Below, in pieces: positions 53,298-62,218 of a stretch of DNA of 64,000 nt. The translations under genes were made by a program, and so were the position numbers. The stretch spans positions 1,045,001 through 1,109,000 of the forward strand of contig NZ_JAZHSB010000001.1 in assembly GCF_036924715.1 (NCBI RefSeq), read 5' to 3'. Position 1 is the stretch's first letter; every line of letters begins with the position of its first letter. Origin of the DNA: Bradyrhizobium sp. AZCC 1721 (GTDB lineage: Bacteria; Pseudomonadota; Alphaproteobacteria; Rhizobiales; Xanthobacteraceae). The notes beneath the pieces were generated by a model that was not told the origin of the DNA, made no database searches, and was given only the letters and a program-made list of their open reading frames with translations.

Positions 53298-54242
53298 CTA
53301 GAACCGAACCGGCACGCTTGCGCGAAAATCCCGCGGCGTGGTGCCATGTTTGTTTTTGAACGCGCGTGCAGCGTGAGCGGCATCGGCAAACCCGCACTGA
53401 TGCGCCAATCTCGCGATCGAAATGTTGGCCAGCGAAGCCTGCCGCAGCAGGTTGCGCAGCATTTCGACCCGCAGATGAAGGACATGCCGTTCGAACGTGG
53501 TCTCGCGGTCGGCGAAGATGCGATGGAAGGTCCGCTCCGAGATGCCGAACTCGGCGGCGAGCGCCGGCACTGGCCGGACGGCGACGATATTGGCCCTCAG
53601 ATAGGTGTCGATCAGGCGGAACAGGTTGGGACGGGTGAGTTGATGGCCAGCGCCTGCGGCAAGACGCAGCAGAGCCGACAGGAAGGCAACGATATCTGGC
53701 TCATCTTGTCGTCCTGGCGGATCGGGCAAGGAAATCGCGTTGCGAACCATCGCTGCGATCGAACGCGCAACAGTCCCGGATAGCGGTACAGGCTTGGCGC
53801 ACAATCGCTCCGCGCCGGGAATGCACCGCAACAGCGGCGCGGCGGGGACCGTTGCGATCAGCAGTTCCGCGCGCTGTTCGGGGCCGAACAGCCGATCCTC
53901 GAACGGACGCCGCGCGTCATAGAGCACGCCATACCCCGGATCGATCGTGCCCTCGTTGCCGGCTTGCACCATCGCGCTGCGCCCGCGCCGCTGGAAGTCG
54001 AACATGAATTCGTCCGAGCCGGCCCGGCTCACCAGCCTGGCATCGCGGGTGTAGCATTGCGGGCTGCTGTCGAAGCGCACGAGCTTGGCATCGCCGATCT
54101 CGACGAACTCGAAGTGGCCGCTGACGACGGTGGAGCCGAGCGGCTTGGTCTCGATATTGGCAAAAGACCGGCAGATCGCCTCGGTCCAGAAGGCCTGACG
54201 CTCCGTCGGACGGATCGGGTCGGTGGAGACGCTGATCGGCAT
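53298..54242 (-). CDS. AraC-family transcriptional regulator
   Basis: Protein of 314 residues; an ATG at 54335 would lengthen it. The N-terminus resembles the AraC_binding_2 (feaR-type) domain (FWTEAICRSFANIETKPL, DARLVSRAGSDEFMFDFQRRGR). The C-terminal double HTH has LAAEFGISERTFHRIFADRETTF and ANISIARLAHQCGFADAAHAARAFKNKHGTTPRDFR. FeaR-like regulators control aromatic amine oxidation genes. It is divergent from the copper amine oxidase gene (136 bases apart), so it probably activates that gene. Confidence 0.88.
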   Translation of the reverse strand: MPISVSTDPIRPTERQAFWTEAICRSFANIETKPLGSTVVSGHFEFVEIGDAKLVRFDSSPQCYTRDARLVSRAGSDEFMFDFQRRGRSAMVQAGNEGTIDPGYGVLYDARRPFEDRLFGPEQRAELLIATVPAAPLLRCIPGAERLCAKPVPLSGTVARSIAAMVRNAISLPDPPGRQDEPDIVAFLSALLRLAAGAGHQLTRPNLFRLIDTYLRANIVAVRPVPALAAEFGISERTFHRIFADRETTFERHVLHLRVEMLRNLLRQASLANISIARLAHQCGFADAAHAARAFKNKHGTTPRDFRASVPVRF

Positions 54243-54378
54243 CGCGTGACGACATCCGGTTGATGAACCCCCAGCGTCGCGCAGGATTGGTGGCTCTGGC
54301 AAGGGCCGAACCAGCGCCGGACGTGGCAGGTTCATTCAAGACACGCCGTCTCGGACCGCTGTAACCTGCGACCGGTCC

Positions 54379-56373
54379 ATGGGAATTCGGTCCGATATGA
54401 TACCTACAAAGCCATCTGTCGGCACAGATGCCGATCACCCGCTCGACCCGCTCAGCGAGGCCGAAGTCGCACTGGCGTCCGAAATCTTGAAGAAAGAAAA
54501 GCGACTCGGCCCGCACGCGCGATTTACCCATGTTCAGCTCGAAGAGCCGGCCAAGTCCGACGTCCTCGGCTGGGAGCCGGGCGTTGTGCTGCCACGGCGG
54601 GCCGCCGCCACCCTGTTCGACAGCAAGACCGGCGCGACGCACGTCGCCACGGTGGACCTCGCATCGAAGTCGGTAACCGCTTGGCGGGAGTATTCGACCA
54701 AGGCCCATCCTTACGGCCAGCCGCCGATCACCATCGAGGAAGTGTTCAAGGTCGGCGACATCGTCAAGGCCGACGCGGACTGGCGGCGCGCGATGAAGCG
54801 GCGCGGCCTCGATGACAAGGACATCGAGCTGGTTCAGGTCGATCCGTTCTCGGCCGGCTATTTCGACCGCGAGGTGGAGAAGGGCCGCAGGCTGGTCAGC
54901 GCCGTGTCCTATTGGCGCAGGGATCTCAAGGACAACGGCTATGCGCATCCGATCGAGGGCGTGGTCGCGCTGGTCGACCTGATCGAGAACAGGATCGTCC
55001 ATCTGGTCGACGAGCCCGACATCATCCCGATCCCGAAAACGTCGCGCAACTACGACCGGGCGTCGATCCCGCAAACGCGCAAGGACGTCAAGCCGCTCGA
55101 CATCGTGCAGAAGGACGGCCCGAGCTTTACAGTCGAGGGCTGGAAGGTCGGTTGGCAGAACTGGTCGTTCCGCGTCGGCTGGACCGCGCGCGAGGGCCTG
55201 GTGTTGCACCAGATATCGTTCCGCGATGGTGCGCGCGAACGGCCGATCATTTATCGAGCCAGCGTCACCGACATGATCGTGCCCTATGCCGATCCGACCG
55301 CGAACCATTTCTGGAAATGCGCCTTCGATGCCGGCGAGTATGGGCTGGGCAAGCTCGCCAACGCGCTCGAGCTCGGCTGCGATTGCCTCGGCCATATCAA
55401 TTATTTCGACGTGCCGGTCGCCGACGACTACGGCAAGCCCGGCATCATGAAGAACGCGATCTGCCTGCATGAGGAGGATTACGGGATCCTCTGGAAGCAT
55501 TACGAGTTCCGCAACGAGACGTTCGAGGTGCGGCGGTCGCGCCGCCTCGTCATCTCTTTCTTCACCACAGTCGGAAACTACGACTACGGCTTCTTCTGGT
55601 ATTTTTATCAGGACGGCACGATCCAGCTCGAAGTCAAACTGACCGGCATCATCCAGACCGCAGCGATTGCCGCAGGCAAGGACTACCCGTGGGGCGGCAT
55701 GGTCGCCGAGTATCTCGGCGGCCCGACCCATCAGCACTTCTTCAATGCCCGCCTGCACATGATGCTCGATGGCGAAGGCAACACCGTCACCGAGCACGAG
55801 TTCCGCCCGCGGCCGTGGGGTACGGACAACCCATACGGCAACGTGTTCGATGTCACGGCCCGAACGCTCTCGCGCGAGCGCGACGCGGCCCGAGAAGCCG
55901 ATGGGCGGACCGGGCGGTACTGGAAGATCAGCAACCCCAACAAAACGAATAGCGTCGGCGGTCCGACATCGTACAAGCTGATAGCGCACAGTGCGCCCGC
56001 GATGCTGGCGCAAGAGGGCTGTTACATGACCTCGCGCGGCGGATTTGCAACCAAGCACGTCTGGGTGACGCGCTATGCGCCCGACGAGCGATACGCGAGC
56101 GGCGAATTTCCGAACCAGCATGCCGGCGGCGACGGTCTGCCGAAATATATCGCCCAGAACCGCACCATCGAAAACCAGGATATCGTGGTCTGGCACAGTT
56201 TTGGGGCGACGCATGTCTGCAGGCCCGAGGATTTTCCGGTGATGCCGGTCGAATATGTCGGCTTCACGCTAAAGCCGAACGGCTTCTTTGCCGAGAATCC
56301 GGCGATGGACCTGCCGCCCGACCGGAACGCTGCGAGCCGGGACAACCGCGACAAGGGTTCATGCTGCGGCTGA
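54379..56373 (+). CDS. Copper-containing primary-amine oxidase
   Basis: Quinoprotein of 664 residues that oxidises primary amines to aldehydes with H2O2 and ammonia. The TPQ cofactor precursor is Tyr401 in TVGNYDYGF. The catalytic base is Asp317 in FDAGEYGLG, 84 residues before, the same spacing as in Arthrobacter enzyme. Copper ligands are His451 and His453 (THQHFF) and His612 (GATHVCRPED). No signal peptide is obvious, so it may be cytoplasmic as in Arthrobacter. It is next to an AraC regulator and upstream of a gamma-glutamyltransferase-like gene. The start may be 54397. Confidence 0.94.
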   Translation: MGIRSDMIPTKPSVGTDADHPLDPLSEAEVALASEILKKEKRLGPHARFTHVQLEEPAKSDVLGWEPGVVLPRRAAATLFDSKTGATHVATVDLASKSVTAWREYSTKAHPYGQPPITIEEVFKVGDIVKADADWRRAMKRRGLDDKDIELVQVDPFSAGYFDREVEKGRRLVSAVSYWRRDLKDNGYAHPIEGVVALVDLIENRIVHLVDEPDIIPIPKTSRNYDRASIPQTRKDVKPLDIVQKDGPSFTVEGWKVGWQNWSFRVGWTAREGLVLHQISFRDGARERPIIYRASVTDMIVPYADPTANHFWKCAFDAGEYGLGKLANALELGCDCLGHINYFDVPVADDYGKPGIMKNAICLHEEDYGILWKHYEFRNETFEVRRSRRLVISFFTTVGNYDYGFFWYFYQDGTIQLEVKLTGIIQTAAIAAGKDYPWGGMVAEYLGGPTHQHFFNARLHMMLDGEGNTVTEHEFRPRPWGTDNPYGNVFDVTARTLSRERDAAREADGRTGRYWKISNPNKTNSVGGPTSYKLIAHSAPAMLAQEGCYMTSRGGFATKHVWVTRYAPDERYASGEFPNQHAGGDGLPKYIAQNRTIENQDIVVWHSFGATHVCRPEDFPVMPVEYVGFTLKPNGFFAENPAMDLPPDRNAASRDNRDKGSCCG

Positions 56374-56420
56374 CGTGCGCAGGTTTGCTGTTTCTTTTCA
56401 TCAAGCAAGGAGACCTGACC

Positions 56421-56459
56421 ATGAATCGCAGGTACATGATCAGGCGAATTCGCGTCTGA
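56421..56459 (+). CDS. 12-residue mini-ORF with strong ribosome site
   Basis: ATG follows AAGGAGACCTGACC, the best ribosome site in this part of the window, and encodes MNRRYMIRRIRV then a stop. It lies between the amine oxidase and the glutamyltransferase, both of which have weak start signals. It may be a leader peptide or translational coupler for the TTG-started gene 27 bases downstream. Too short to be certain. Confidence 0.3.
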   Translation: MNRRYMIRRIRV

Positions 56460-56486
56460 CGGCTCGGCATATTCCAGGGGCCTGAA

Positions 56487-58109
56487 TTGGACATTCGTAC
56501 CGGCCGGCCGGTGACGCTTGCGTCGAACGGCATGGTGACGTCGCCGCATTCGCTGGCTTCTGCTGCCGGCATCGACGCGCTCCGCGCCGGCGGCTCCGCC
56601 ATCGATGCCGCGATTGCGACGAGCGCCGTGCTCGCCGTCGTCTATCCGCACATGACCGGTCTCGGCGGGGACGCGTTCTGGCTCATTCACGATGGTGCCA
56701 GCGGCGAGATCCGCTACCTCAATGGCGGCGGCAAGGCGGCAGCCACTGCTACGCTTTCGTCGATCGAACAGCGAGGGTTGAAGGAAATCCCGCTGCGGGG
56801 AATCGTGCCGGCGACGCTCACGGTGCCGGGCGCAGTGGCGAGCTGGATCGAGGCGCACCATGTCCATGGGCGATTGCCTCTGCGGCGCGTGCTCGAGAGC
56901 GCCATCGGCTATGCCCGCGACGGCTTTCCGGTCACCGGCCGCCTTGCCAGCTTTATCGAGATGATGCGCGATGATCTGCTTGGGGATCGCGAGGCCGCCG
57001 CGCTGTTCTTTCCGCAAGGCACGGCAGCGCGGCCAGGCGCAAAGCTCACCAATGCAAACCTTGCCCGCACGCTTCAATCGATCGCGGATGGTGGGTGGTC
57101 GGGCTTTTATCAAGGGGATGTCGCGGCTGAAGTGGCGCGCTTTTCGGAAGAGAAAGGCGGCCTGTTTCGGCTGGCCGATTTCGGCCGGCAGAAGGCGATC
57201 TGGGGCGAGCCGCTTGCTGGCGGCTACCGCGACGTCACCGTCTTCAACACGCCGCCGCCGACGCAGGGCTTTACCGTGCTCGAGATGCTCAACCTCCTCG
57301 AGCCGCACGAACTGCATCGAAAGGATTTTCTCGGGCCCGACCATGTGCATCTCATGGTACAGGCCAAGCAGATTGCCTATCACGACCGCGATCAGACGCT
57401 CGCTGATCCCTCCTTTGTCGAGGTGCCGGTCGAGCGGCTGATATCGAAGGAATACGCGCACCTGCGCGGCCGGCTGATCGACGGGAGGTCGGCATTGAAA
57501 TGGGACATGGTCCCATCCTTCGGCAGCCTTGCCGGCGACACAGTCTATGTCGCCGTTGTCGATCGTGACGGCAACGCAGCGTCGCTGATTCAAAGCCTGT
57601 ATGGCGCGTTCGGCGCCTGCGTGGTCGCGGGAAACACCGGCGTCATCCTGCAAAATCGCGGCGCGTATTTCACGCTGGACCGCAATCATCCCAATCGCCT
57701 CGAGCCCGGCAAGATCCCGCTGCATACGCTGATCGCCTCGATGGCCAAACGCGACGGCAAGCTCTGGAGCGTGCTCGGCTGCATGGGCGCGGATGGCCAG
57801 CCGCAAATTCAGCTCCAGCTTTGTTCCGCCATGATCGATTTCGGATTCGATATCCAGGAAGCGATCGAGATGCCGCGATTTCTCTCCGGCCGCTTCGCGC
57901 TCGGCGAGGCGCGCGACACGCTGCATATCGAAGGGCGGTTCCCTATAGATACGATCGATGCGCTCGCACAGCGCGGCCACACCATCAACCGCTGGGACGC
58001 CTGGAACGAAATGGCCGGCCATGCGCATGGCATCACGATCGACCGGCGGAACGGCGTGCTGAGCGGCGGTTCGGACCCGCGCAGCGACGGGGCGGCGATC
58101 GGTTACTAA
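56487..58109 (+). CDS. Gamma-glutamyltransferase family protein
   Basis: Ntn-hydrolase of 540 residues beginning with TTG after AGGGG. The N-terminal region has MVTSPHSLASAAGIDALRAGGSAIDAAIATSAVLAVVYPHMTGLGGDAFW. Autoprocessing nucleophile is Thr352 in AGDTVYVAVVDRDGNAAS; typical GGTs have DTTH, here the second Thr is Val. GNTGVILQNRGAYFTLDRNHPNRLEPGKIP and CMGADGQPQIQLQL match later conserved regions. No signal peptide, unlike canonical periplasmic GGT. It may act on gamma-glutamylated amines in the pathway, or on another amide (inference). Confidence 0.88.
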   Translation: MDIRTGRPVTLASNGMVTSPHSLASAAGIDALRAGGSAIDAAIATSAVLAVVYPHMTGLGGDAFWLIHDGASGEIRYLNGGGKAAATATLSSIEQRGLKEIPLRGIVPATLTVPGAVASWIEAHHVHGRLPLRRVLESAIGYARDGFPVTGRLASFIEMMRDDLLGDREAAALFFPQGTAARPGAKLTNANLARTLQSIADGGWSGFYQGDVAAEVARFSEEKGGLFRLADFGRQKAIWGEPLAGGYRDVTVFNTPPPTQGFTVLEMLNLLEPHELHRKDFLGPDHVHLMVQAKQIAYHDRDQTLADPSFVEVPVERLISKEYAHLRGRLIDGRSALKWDMVPSFGSLAGDTVYVAVVDRDGNAASLIQSLYGAFGACVVAGNTGVILQNRGAYFTLDRNHPNRLEPGKIPLHTLIASMAKRDGKLWSVLGCMGADGQPQIQLQLCSAMIDFGFDIQEAIEMPRFLSGRFALGEARDTLHIEGRFPIDTIDALAQRGHTINRWDAWNEMAGHAHGITIDRRNGVLSGGSDPRSDGAAIGY

Positions 58110-58182
58110 ATGTTGATCCGCGCTTCGCATTGGCTGGCCCTGCCGTTATGCGTTACCACTCCTTCCGACAGGAGTGATGCCG

Positions 58183-58995
58183 ATGCCGCTATGGACCTGC
58201 GAACAATGTGGCGCCCAGTTTCCCGAAAGTGCCGACCCACCGGCCGCGTGTCCGGTCTGCGAGGACGAACGGCAATTTGTGAACTGGAAGGGACAGGCGT
58301 GGCTCACGCGCGAGGAATTGGCGCAACATCACACGCTCGTCTGGCGTGATGATCTCGGCATTCCCGGTATCGGACTCAAGCCGAGTTTTGCGATCGGACA
58401 GCGCGCGCTACTCGTGCGCGAGGCGGATGGCTGCGTGATGTGGGATTGCGTGCCGTTAGCCACGCCCGAGGCGATCGACTACGTCGGTTCGCTCGGAGGC
58501 CTGAAGGCGATTGCCGTCTCGCACCCGCACTACTATGGCGCGGTCGCCGACTGGAGCGAGGCGTTCGGCGGCGTGCCGGTCTACCTGCACGGCGACGACC
58601 GCGCTTTCGTCACGCGGCCGCACCGGACAATCGTGCCATGGACCGGCGACAGCCTCCGGCTCTCGGACGATATCCTGCTGGTACGAACCGGCGGACATTT
58701 TGCAGGTGCCACGGTCCTGCATTGGCGCGCTGGCGCGGAGGGCCGTGGTGCGCTGCTCACCGGTGATGTCGCCATGGTGGCGATGGATCGCCGCTCCCTC
58801 AGTTTCATGTACAGCTATCCGAATTACATCCCGCTCAATGCCGCAGCCGTGCGCCGGCTCGCGCGCGCGGTCGAGCCGCTGGCATTCGACCGCATCTATG
58901 GCGCGTGGTGGGGCCGCAACATCGAAGGCAATGCCAAGGCGGCGTTCGAAATGTCCGTTCAGCGATATATCGCAGCCATCGCAGGCATCGGCTAG
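58183..58995 (+). CDS. MBL-fold hydrolase with N-terminal rubredoxin-like zinc ribbon
   Basis: Protein of 270 residues; start at 58183 with AGGAG eight bases upstream. Residues about 5-27 form a CxxC...CxxC metal-binding ribbon (WTCEQCGAQFPES...ACPVCED). The MBL domain has SHPHYYGAVADW where HxHxDH is expected, so the metal site is degenerate (HPHYYG, TGGHFAGATV, LLTGDVAMV). It may be non-catalytic or bind one metal. It ends by overlapping the convergent reductase gene by four bases. Confidence 0.8.
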   Translation: MPLWTCEQCGAQFPESADPPAACPVCEDERQFVNWKGQAWLTREELAQHHTLVWRDDLGIPGIGLKPSFAIGQRALLVREADGCVMWDCVPLATPEAIDYVGSLGGLKAIAVSHPHYYGAVADWSEAFGGVPVYLHGDDRAFVTRPHRTIVPWTGDSLRLSDDILLVRTGGHFAGATVLHWRAGAEGRGALLTGDVAMVAMDRRSLSFMYSYPNYIPLNAAAVRRLARAVEPLAFDRIYGAWWGRNIEGNAKAAFEMSVQRYIAAIAGIG

Positions 58996-60077
58996 CGGTT
59001 ACCCGCGCCAACCGCGGACACACCGCGGGGCATCGGCGCCTCGCGTTGCGCCGACTGCAACGGGATGGCGCCCTTCGGCTCGCTGAGCCAGCCGGTGAGG
59101 CGCGACATCAGGCCGGCCTGCTCCACCTTCCGCGGCTCTTGTACGAAGGGATCGGTGTAGCATCGCGCGCCCGCAGCCTTTGCAATCCGTGCCACCGCAT
59201 CGGTCATGGCCGGCGCGCCCGCGGTGTAGACCACGTCATCCGGCGTGAGTTTTGGCAAATGATCGGTCGGCCGACCGCTACGAACGGCATGCGAGATATT
59301 TTGCGGCTCCGATACCATCGGAATCAGCGTGACATTGGGAAACAGCGCCAGCCGGCATAGCGCCGCATGCATGTAGAGCGAACGGATGCTCCGGGCCGCC
59401 ACCACGAAGACCATTTCGCGCTGCGGCTGCTCCATGATCGCGGCGACCGCGACCGACCACATCGGGGCGAAACCGGTGCCGCTGGCGACGAGAACGATGC
59501 GCCCGGCATGGCCTTGCCTGAAAAAGGCGCGACCGTACGGCCCCATCAGCTTGATGCGATGTCCGGCGCGGATGTCGTGGCCGAGTGCCGAGGATACCAG
59601 CCCGTCTGCGACCTTTCGGATATGAAAGTGCAGGATGCGATCGTGGGGCCGGCCTTCCAGCGGATAGGTCGGGCTGTAGGACCTTGACGGGAATCCCTGA
59701 AACTGCAGCTTGCAGTACTGGCCGGGAAGATAGTCGAGCGGCTTCGGCAGCTCGATGTCGACACCCACCACGTCGGGCGCGAGCTGAACGGTCTGCGCCA
59801 CTTCCGCCGACAGCGCCACCGGCTCGGGAGCCGCCTCGATCGCAATTTCGAGATCGGAAACGATTCTGGCCTGGCAGGCATGGATCATGTCGTCGCCCCG
59901 GCTATGGCCGCCGAATACCTGGCCGTCGACGAGCCGCACGCGGCAGGCGCCGCAAATTCCGGAACGGCAATCATGCGGAAGATCGACCCCGTTCATCAAC
60001 GCCCAGTCGAGCAGAAGCTCGCCGCGATTGGCCAAATACGGCTCGTTGTTAACAGTGACTTTGCAAATCCTTGACAT
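58992..60077 (-). CDS. [2Fe-2S] ferredoxin-flavodoxin-reductase-type electron transfer protein
   Basis: Protein of 361 residues. The N-terminal plant-type ferredoxin domain has Cys ligands in HDCRSGICGACRV and HACQA. The FNR-type flavin domain follows (LPGQYCKLQFQGFPSRSYSPT), and the NAD-binding domain has LVASGTGFAPMWSVA. Similar to ring-hydroxylating reductase and CDP-6-deoxy-glucoseen reductase subunits. The C-terminal extension (EPRKVEQAGLMSRL... to GAGNR) is about 45 residues. It abuts the cytochrome gene upstream on the same strand, so it could deliver or accept its electrons. Confidence 0.9.
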   Translation of the reverse strand: MSRICKVTVNNEPYLANRGELLLDWALMNGVDLPHDCRSGICGACRVRLVDGQVFGGHSRGDDMIHACQARIVSDLEIAIEAAPEPVALSAEVAQTVQLAPDVVGVDIELPKPLDYLPGQYCKLQFQGFPSRSYSPTYPLEGRPHDRILHFHIRKVADGLVSSALGHDIRAGHRIKLMGPYGRAFFRQGHAGRIVLVASGTGFAPMWSVAVAAIMEQPQREMVFVVAARSIRSLYMHAALCRLALFPNVTLIPMVSEPQNISHAVRSGRPTDHLPKLTPDDVVYTAGAPAMTDAVARIAKAAGARCYTDPFVQEPRKVEQAGLMSRLTGWLSEPKGAIPLQSAQREAPMPRGVSAVGAGNR

Positions 60078-61955
60078 TTATTCCACCTCGATACGAATAG
60101 GACGGACGTGCCGTGTATGTCTGATCTGGCTGTGGTCGAAAGCGGCGACCCGCATGAAGATGCCGGTCTTGATCGGCACGTCGAACTGGCTTGTGGTGTC
60201 GAGCCGACGCTTCACCTCGAGCGCCCAATGGCCGGAAGCCCAGCGGGCTGCGCTTCTGATGTCGGCGCGGTCGCCTGAAAATTCGCCGCCCAGGATGACG
60301 CCCGGGATCACGGTCCCCGTCGGGATGCGGGCGTCGACGTTGGTCGAATACGGCACGGAATCCTGCTCGGTCATGAACCATCGCGCGCCGTCGCTTTCGC
60401 CGTGATTGGGATCGAGGTCGATATCCCCCATCGCGTTCGTCGTGTCGGCGACGACTTTGGGCAGGCGCAGCGGAGCGATCAGCCGGCTGCGGCGTGGACC
60501 GCCTGACGTGTCGGCCTCGACGGTGAAATTGTCCCGGTAGTTTGCCGTGCCCGGGTCGGGCGCGAAGCCGCCCTTGTACGGAACGACGTTTGCCGCCTGC
60601 ATCGGGGTCGGGTCGAGCGGCGGCCCGAAATGCGTATCGTCCATCCATCCGGTCGCGCCGCTCGTGGCCTTCCACTGCCAGACATCGGCATAGCCGGATG
60701 CCGTGTAATGCAGTCCGCGGCCGCTCATGGTGGCAGGCGCGCCGGCGACCGGCTGCGGCCCGGGATGAAAGGTTCGCCCGCCCGCCAGCGTGACATCCGA
60801 CGTGGTCAGCAGCACCGAAAACTTGTCTTCGTTGTACTGATGCTCGTCGCCAAGCTGAAAGCCGGAATGAAGCAGGTGCCATCCATCGGCCTGCTTGACG
60901 AGCGGCAGGTGTTTTAGCGAGCGCGTCGAATCTTCCCAGGTGAAGAGGAAATAGGCATAGGTGCCGTCATGCACCGCGCGAATTTCGATTCTGGTCTCGC
61001 CCTTGCCGTCGAAATTTCCGCCTTCTCCGGTCAATAGCGAGAACGGCCTGACGCCGCGCCAGGCCCGATCGGACGTGTCGCCGTCGAGGGCCGGCGCGTC
61101 GGCGGGATTGATGCGGCGAATCTGAACACCGTCCACCGCCAGCCGATCGGTAGCCACGAGGAGCGAAGCGCCAGTGATCGCAGCGGCGGCCGCCACGAGG
61201 AACGGATTGGCCTGCAGCGTCGGGTTTCGCGATCTCGAAGGCCCGGCATGGGATCGTGGCGCCGGATCCGGCTCACGCGTCCGATCGCGGCGCGCCTCTG
61301 CGCCGGGCTGCAGTGGATGCGATGCAACCTCAGGCGGTGGGTCTTCGGGTTCCGGCGCCCGCGCCGATCGCTCGGCCAGCAGTCCCAAGAGCTCGACGGC
61401 ATCGAGCCGCGGCGGCGGCGCCGGCAGCGGAGCGGGACGAAAAATACGCAGCAGTTGCGAGATGCCGCCGCTTTTGTATTGGGTCAGGACATGAAGGGCG
61501 ACAAAGGCGAGGATCACCCAGGTCCCCACCCAATGCAGCATCGCCACGTCGTAGCCAGAGTAGAAGCCGAAATAGAGCGCGCCGCCGCTGACCAGCAAAC
61601 CGAACATCGTGACGAAGAAAATCCAGTACATCAGGGCAATCACGGCGCTCAATCTGGCCTGTCCGCGGCCGAACAAGCCGCGCAGGCGAACCTTGTCGAG
61701 CTGGACGCGGCGTCCGAGGCCGGAGCGGAGCATGTAGACGACGTAGCCGATCGCCACGGCGACCAGGACGACGGCCGCCTGCATATGGGCGATCCATACG
61801 CTGTCGCGCGGCAGCACGGCGTCGAACCAGTTGATCCAGGTCCGGTCGGGCGTTTCCGTCGCAATGCGTAAGCCGGTGACGAGCGCAACGACGAATGCGG
61901 CCACGAACGTCCAGTGTAGAATGATGGTCCCATAGTCCGTCTTACGCTGCCTCAC
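60078..61955 (-). CDS. Cytochrome b561-type membrane protein fused to ethylbenzene-dehydrogenase-like heme domain
   Basis: Protein of 625 residues. Four TM helices (about 10-29, 56-77, 102-126, 139-158) hold heme-ligand candidates His14, His57, His141 and His155, as in cytochrome b561. A Pro-rich linker and a fifth hydrophobic segment (FLVAAAAAITGASLLVA, about 253-269) follow. The C-terminal 350 residues resemble the ethylbenzene dehydrogenase gamma/EB_dh heme-b domain (LHSGFQLGDEHQYNEDKF, YADVWQWKATSG). It probably moves electrons between quinone and a periplasmic redox partner. The role with the amine oxidase set is inferred from linkage. Confidence 0.85.
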   Translation of the reverse strand: MRQRKTDYGTIILHWTFVAAFVVALVTGLRIATETPDRTWINWFDAVLPRDSVWIAHMQAAVVLVAVAIGYVVYMLRSGLGRRVQLDKVRLRGLFGRGQARLSAVIALMYWIFFVTMFGLLVSGGALYFGFYSGYDVAMLHWVGTWVILAFVALHVLTQYKSGGISQLLRIFRPAPLPAPPPRLDAVELLGLLAERSARAPEPEDPPPEVASHPLQPGAEARRDRTREPDPAPRSHAGPSRSRNPTLQANPFLVAAAAAITGASLLVATDRLAVDGVQIRRINPADAPALDGDTSDRAWRGVRPFSLLTGEGGNFDGKGETRIEIRAVHDGTYAYFLFTWEDSTRSLKHLPLVKQADGWHLLHSGFQLGDEHQYNEDKFSVLLTTSDVTLAGGRTFHPGPQPVAGAPATMSGRGLHYTASGYADVWQWKATSGATGWMDDTHFGPPLDPTPMQAANVVPYKGGFAPDPGTANYRDNFTVEADTSGGPRRSRLIAPLRLPKVVADTTNAMGDIDLDPNHGESDGARWFMTEQDSVPYSTNVDARIPTGTVIPGVILGGEFSGDRADIRSAARWASGHWALEVKRRLDTTSQFDVPIKTGIFMRVAAFDHSQIRHTRHVRPIRIEVE

Positions 61956-62167
61956 ACATACGCCCCGCTACTTCACTTACCGAACAGCAACTGTTGGCGC
62001 CGATCCCGCCAACCGCCGATGTCGCTGCCGTACTAGTGATGGTCCTCAAAGCCGTCGGTGAGGCCATCGTCCAAGATCGTTCTTTGCGGGCACTGGCCGG
62101 TGAAGCGCTCTTTTGCGCCCGCCGCGTGAGCCGGATCGGCGAACGCGCTTCTTGTTTGATGTATCGG

Positions 62168-62203
62168 CCTCCAGCGTCCCCGACGTGTCGGGGGCGCCGG
62201 AGG
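62168..62203. terminator. Strong hairpin downstream of the acidic protein gene
   Basis: CCTCCAGCGTCCCCGAC pairs with GTCGGGGGCGCCGGAGG apart from two bulged bases. It lies 16 bases after the stop of the leftward gene. No T-run follows on either strand, so it may only protect transcript ends. Confidence 0.45.
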
Positions 62204-62218
62204 TCGCGCCGCGCGCCG

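Noticed and set aside
53917..56214. A 765-codon open frame on the minus strand opposite the amine oxidase
   Set aside because: It is a mirror frame of a gene with clear catalytic residues; its protein is Arg/Asp-rich, with no known motif and no ribosome site. High GC produces such frames.
56073..58130. A 685-codon open frame on the minus strand opposite the glutamyltransferase
   Set aside because: Same reason: antisense shadow of a gene with an intact Ntn nucleophile region.
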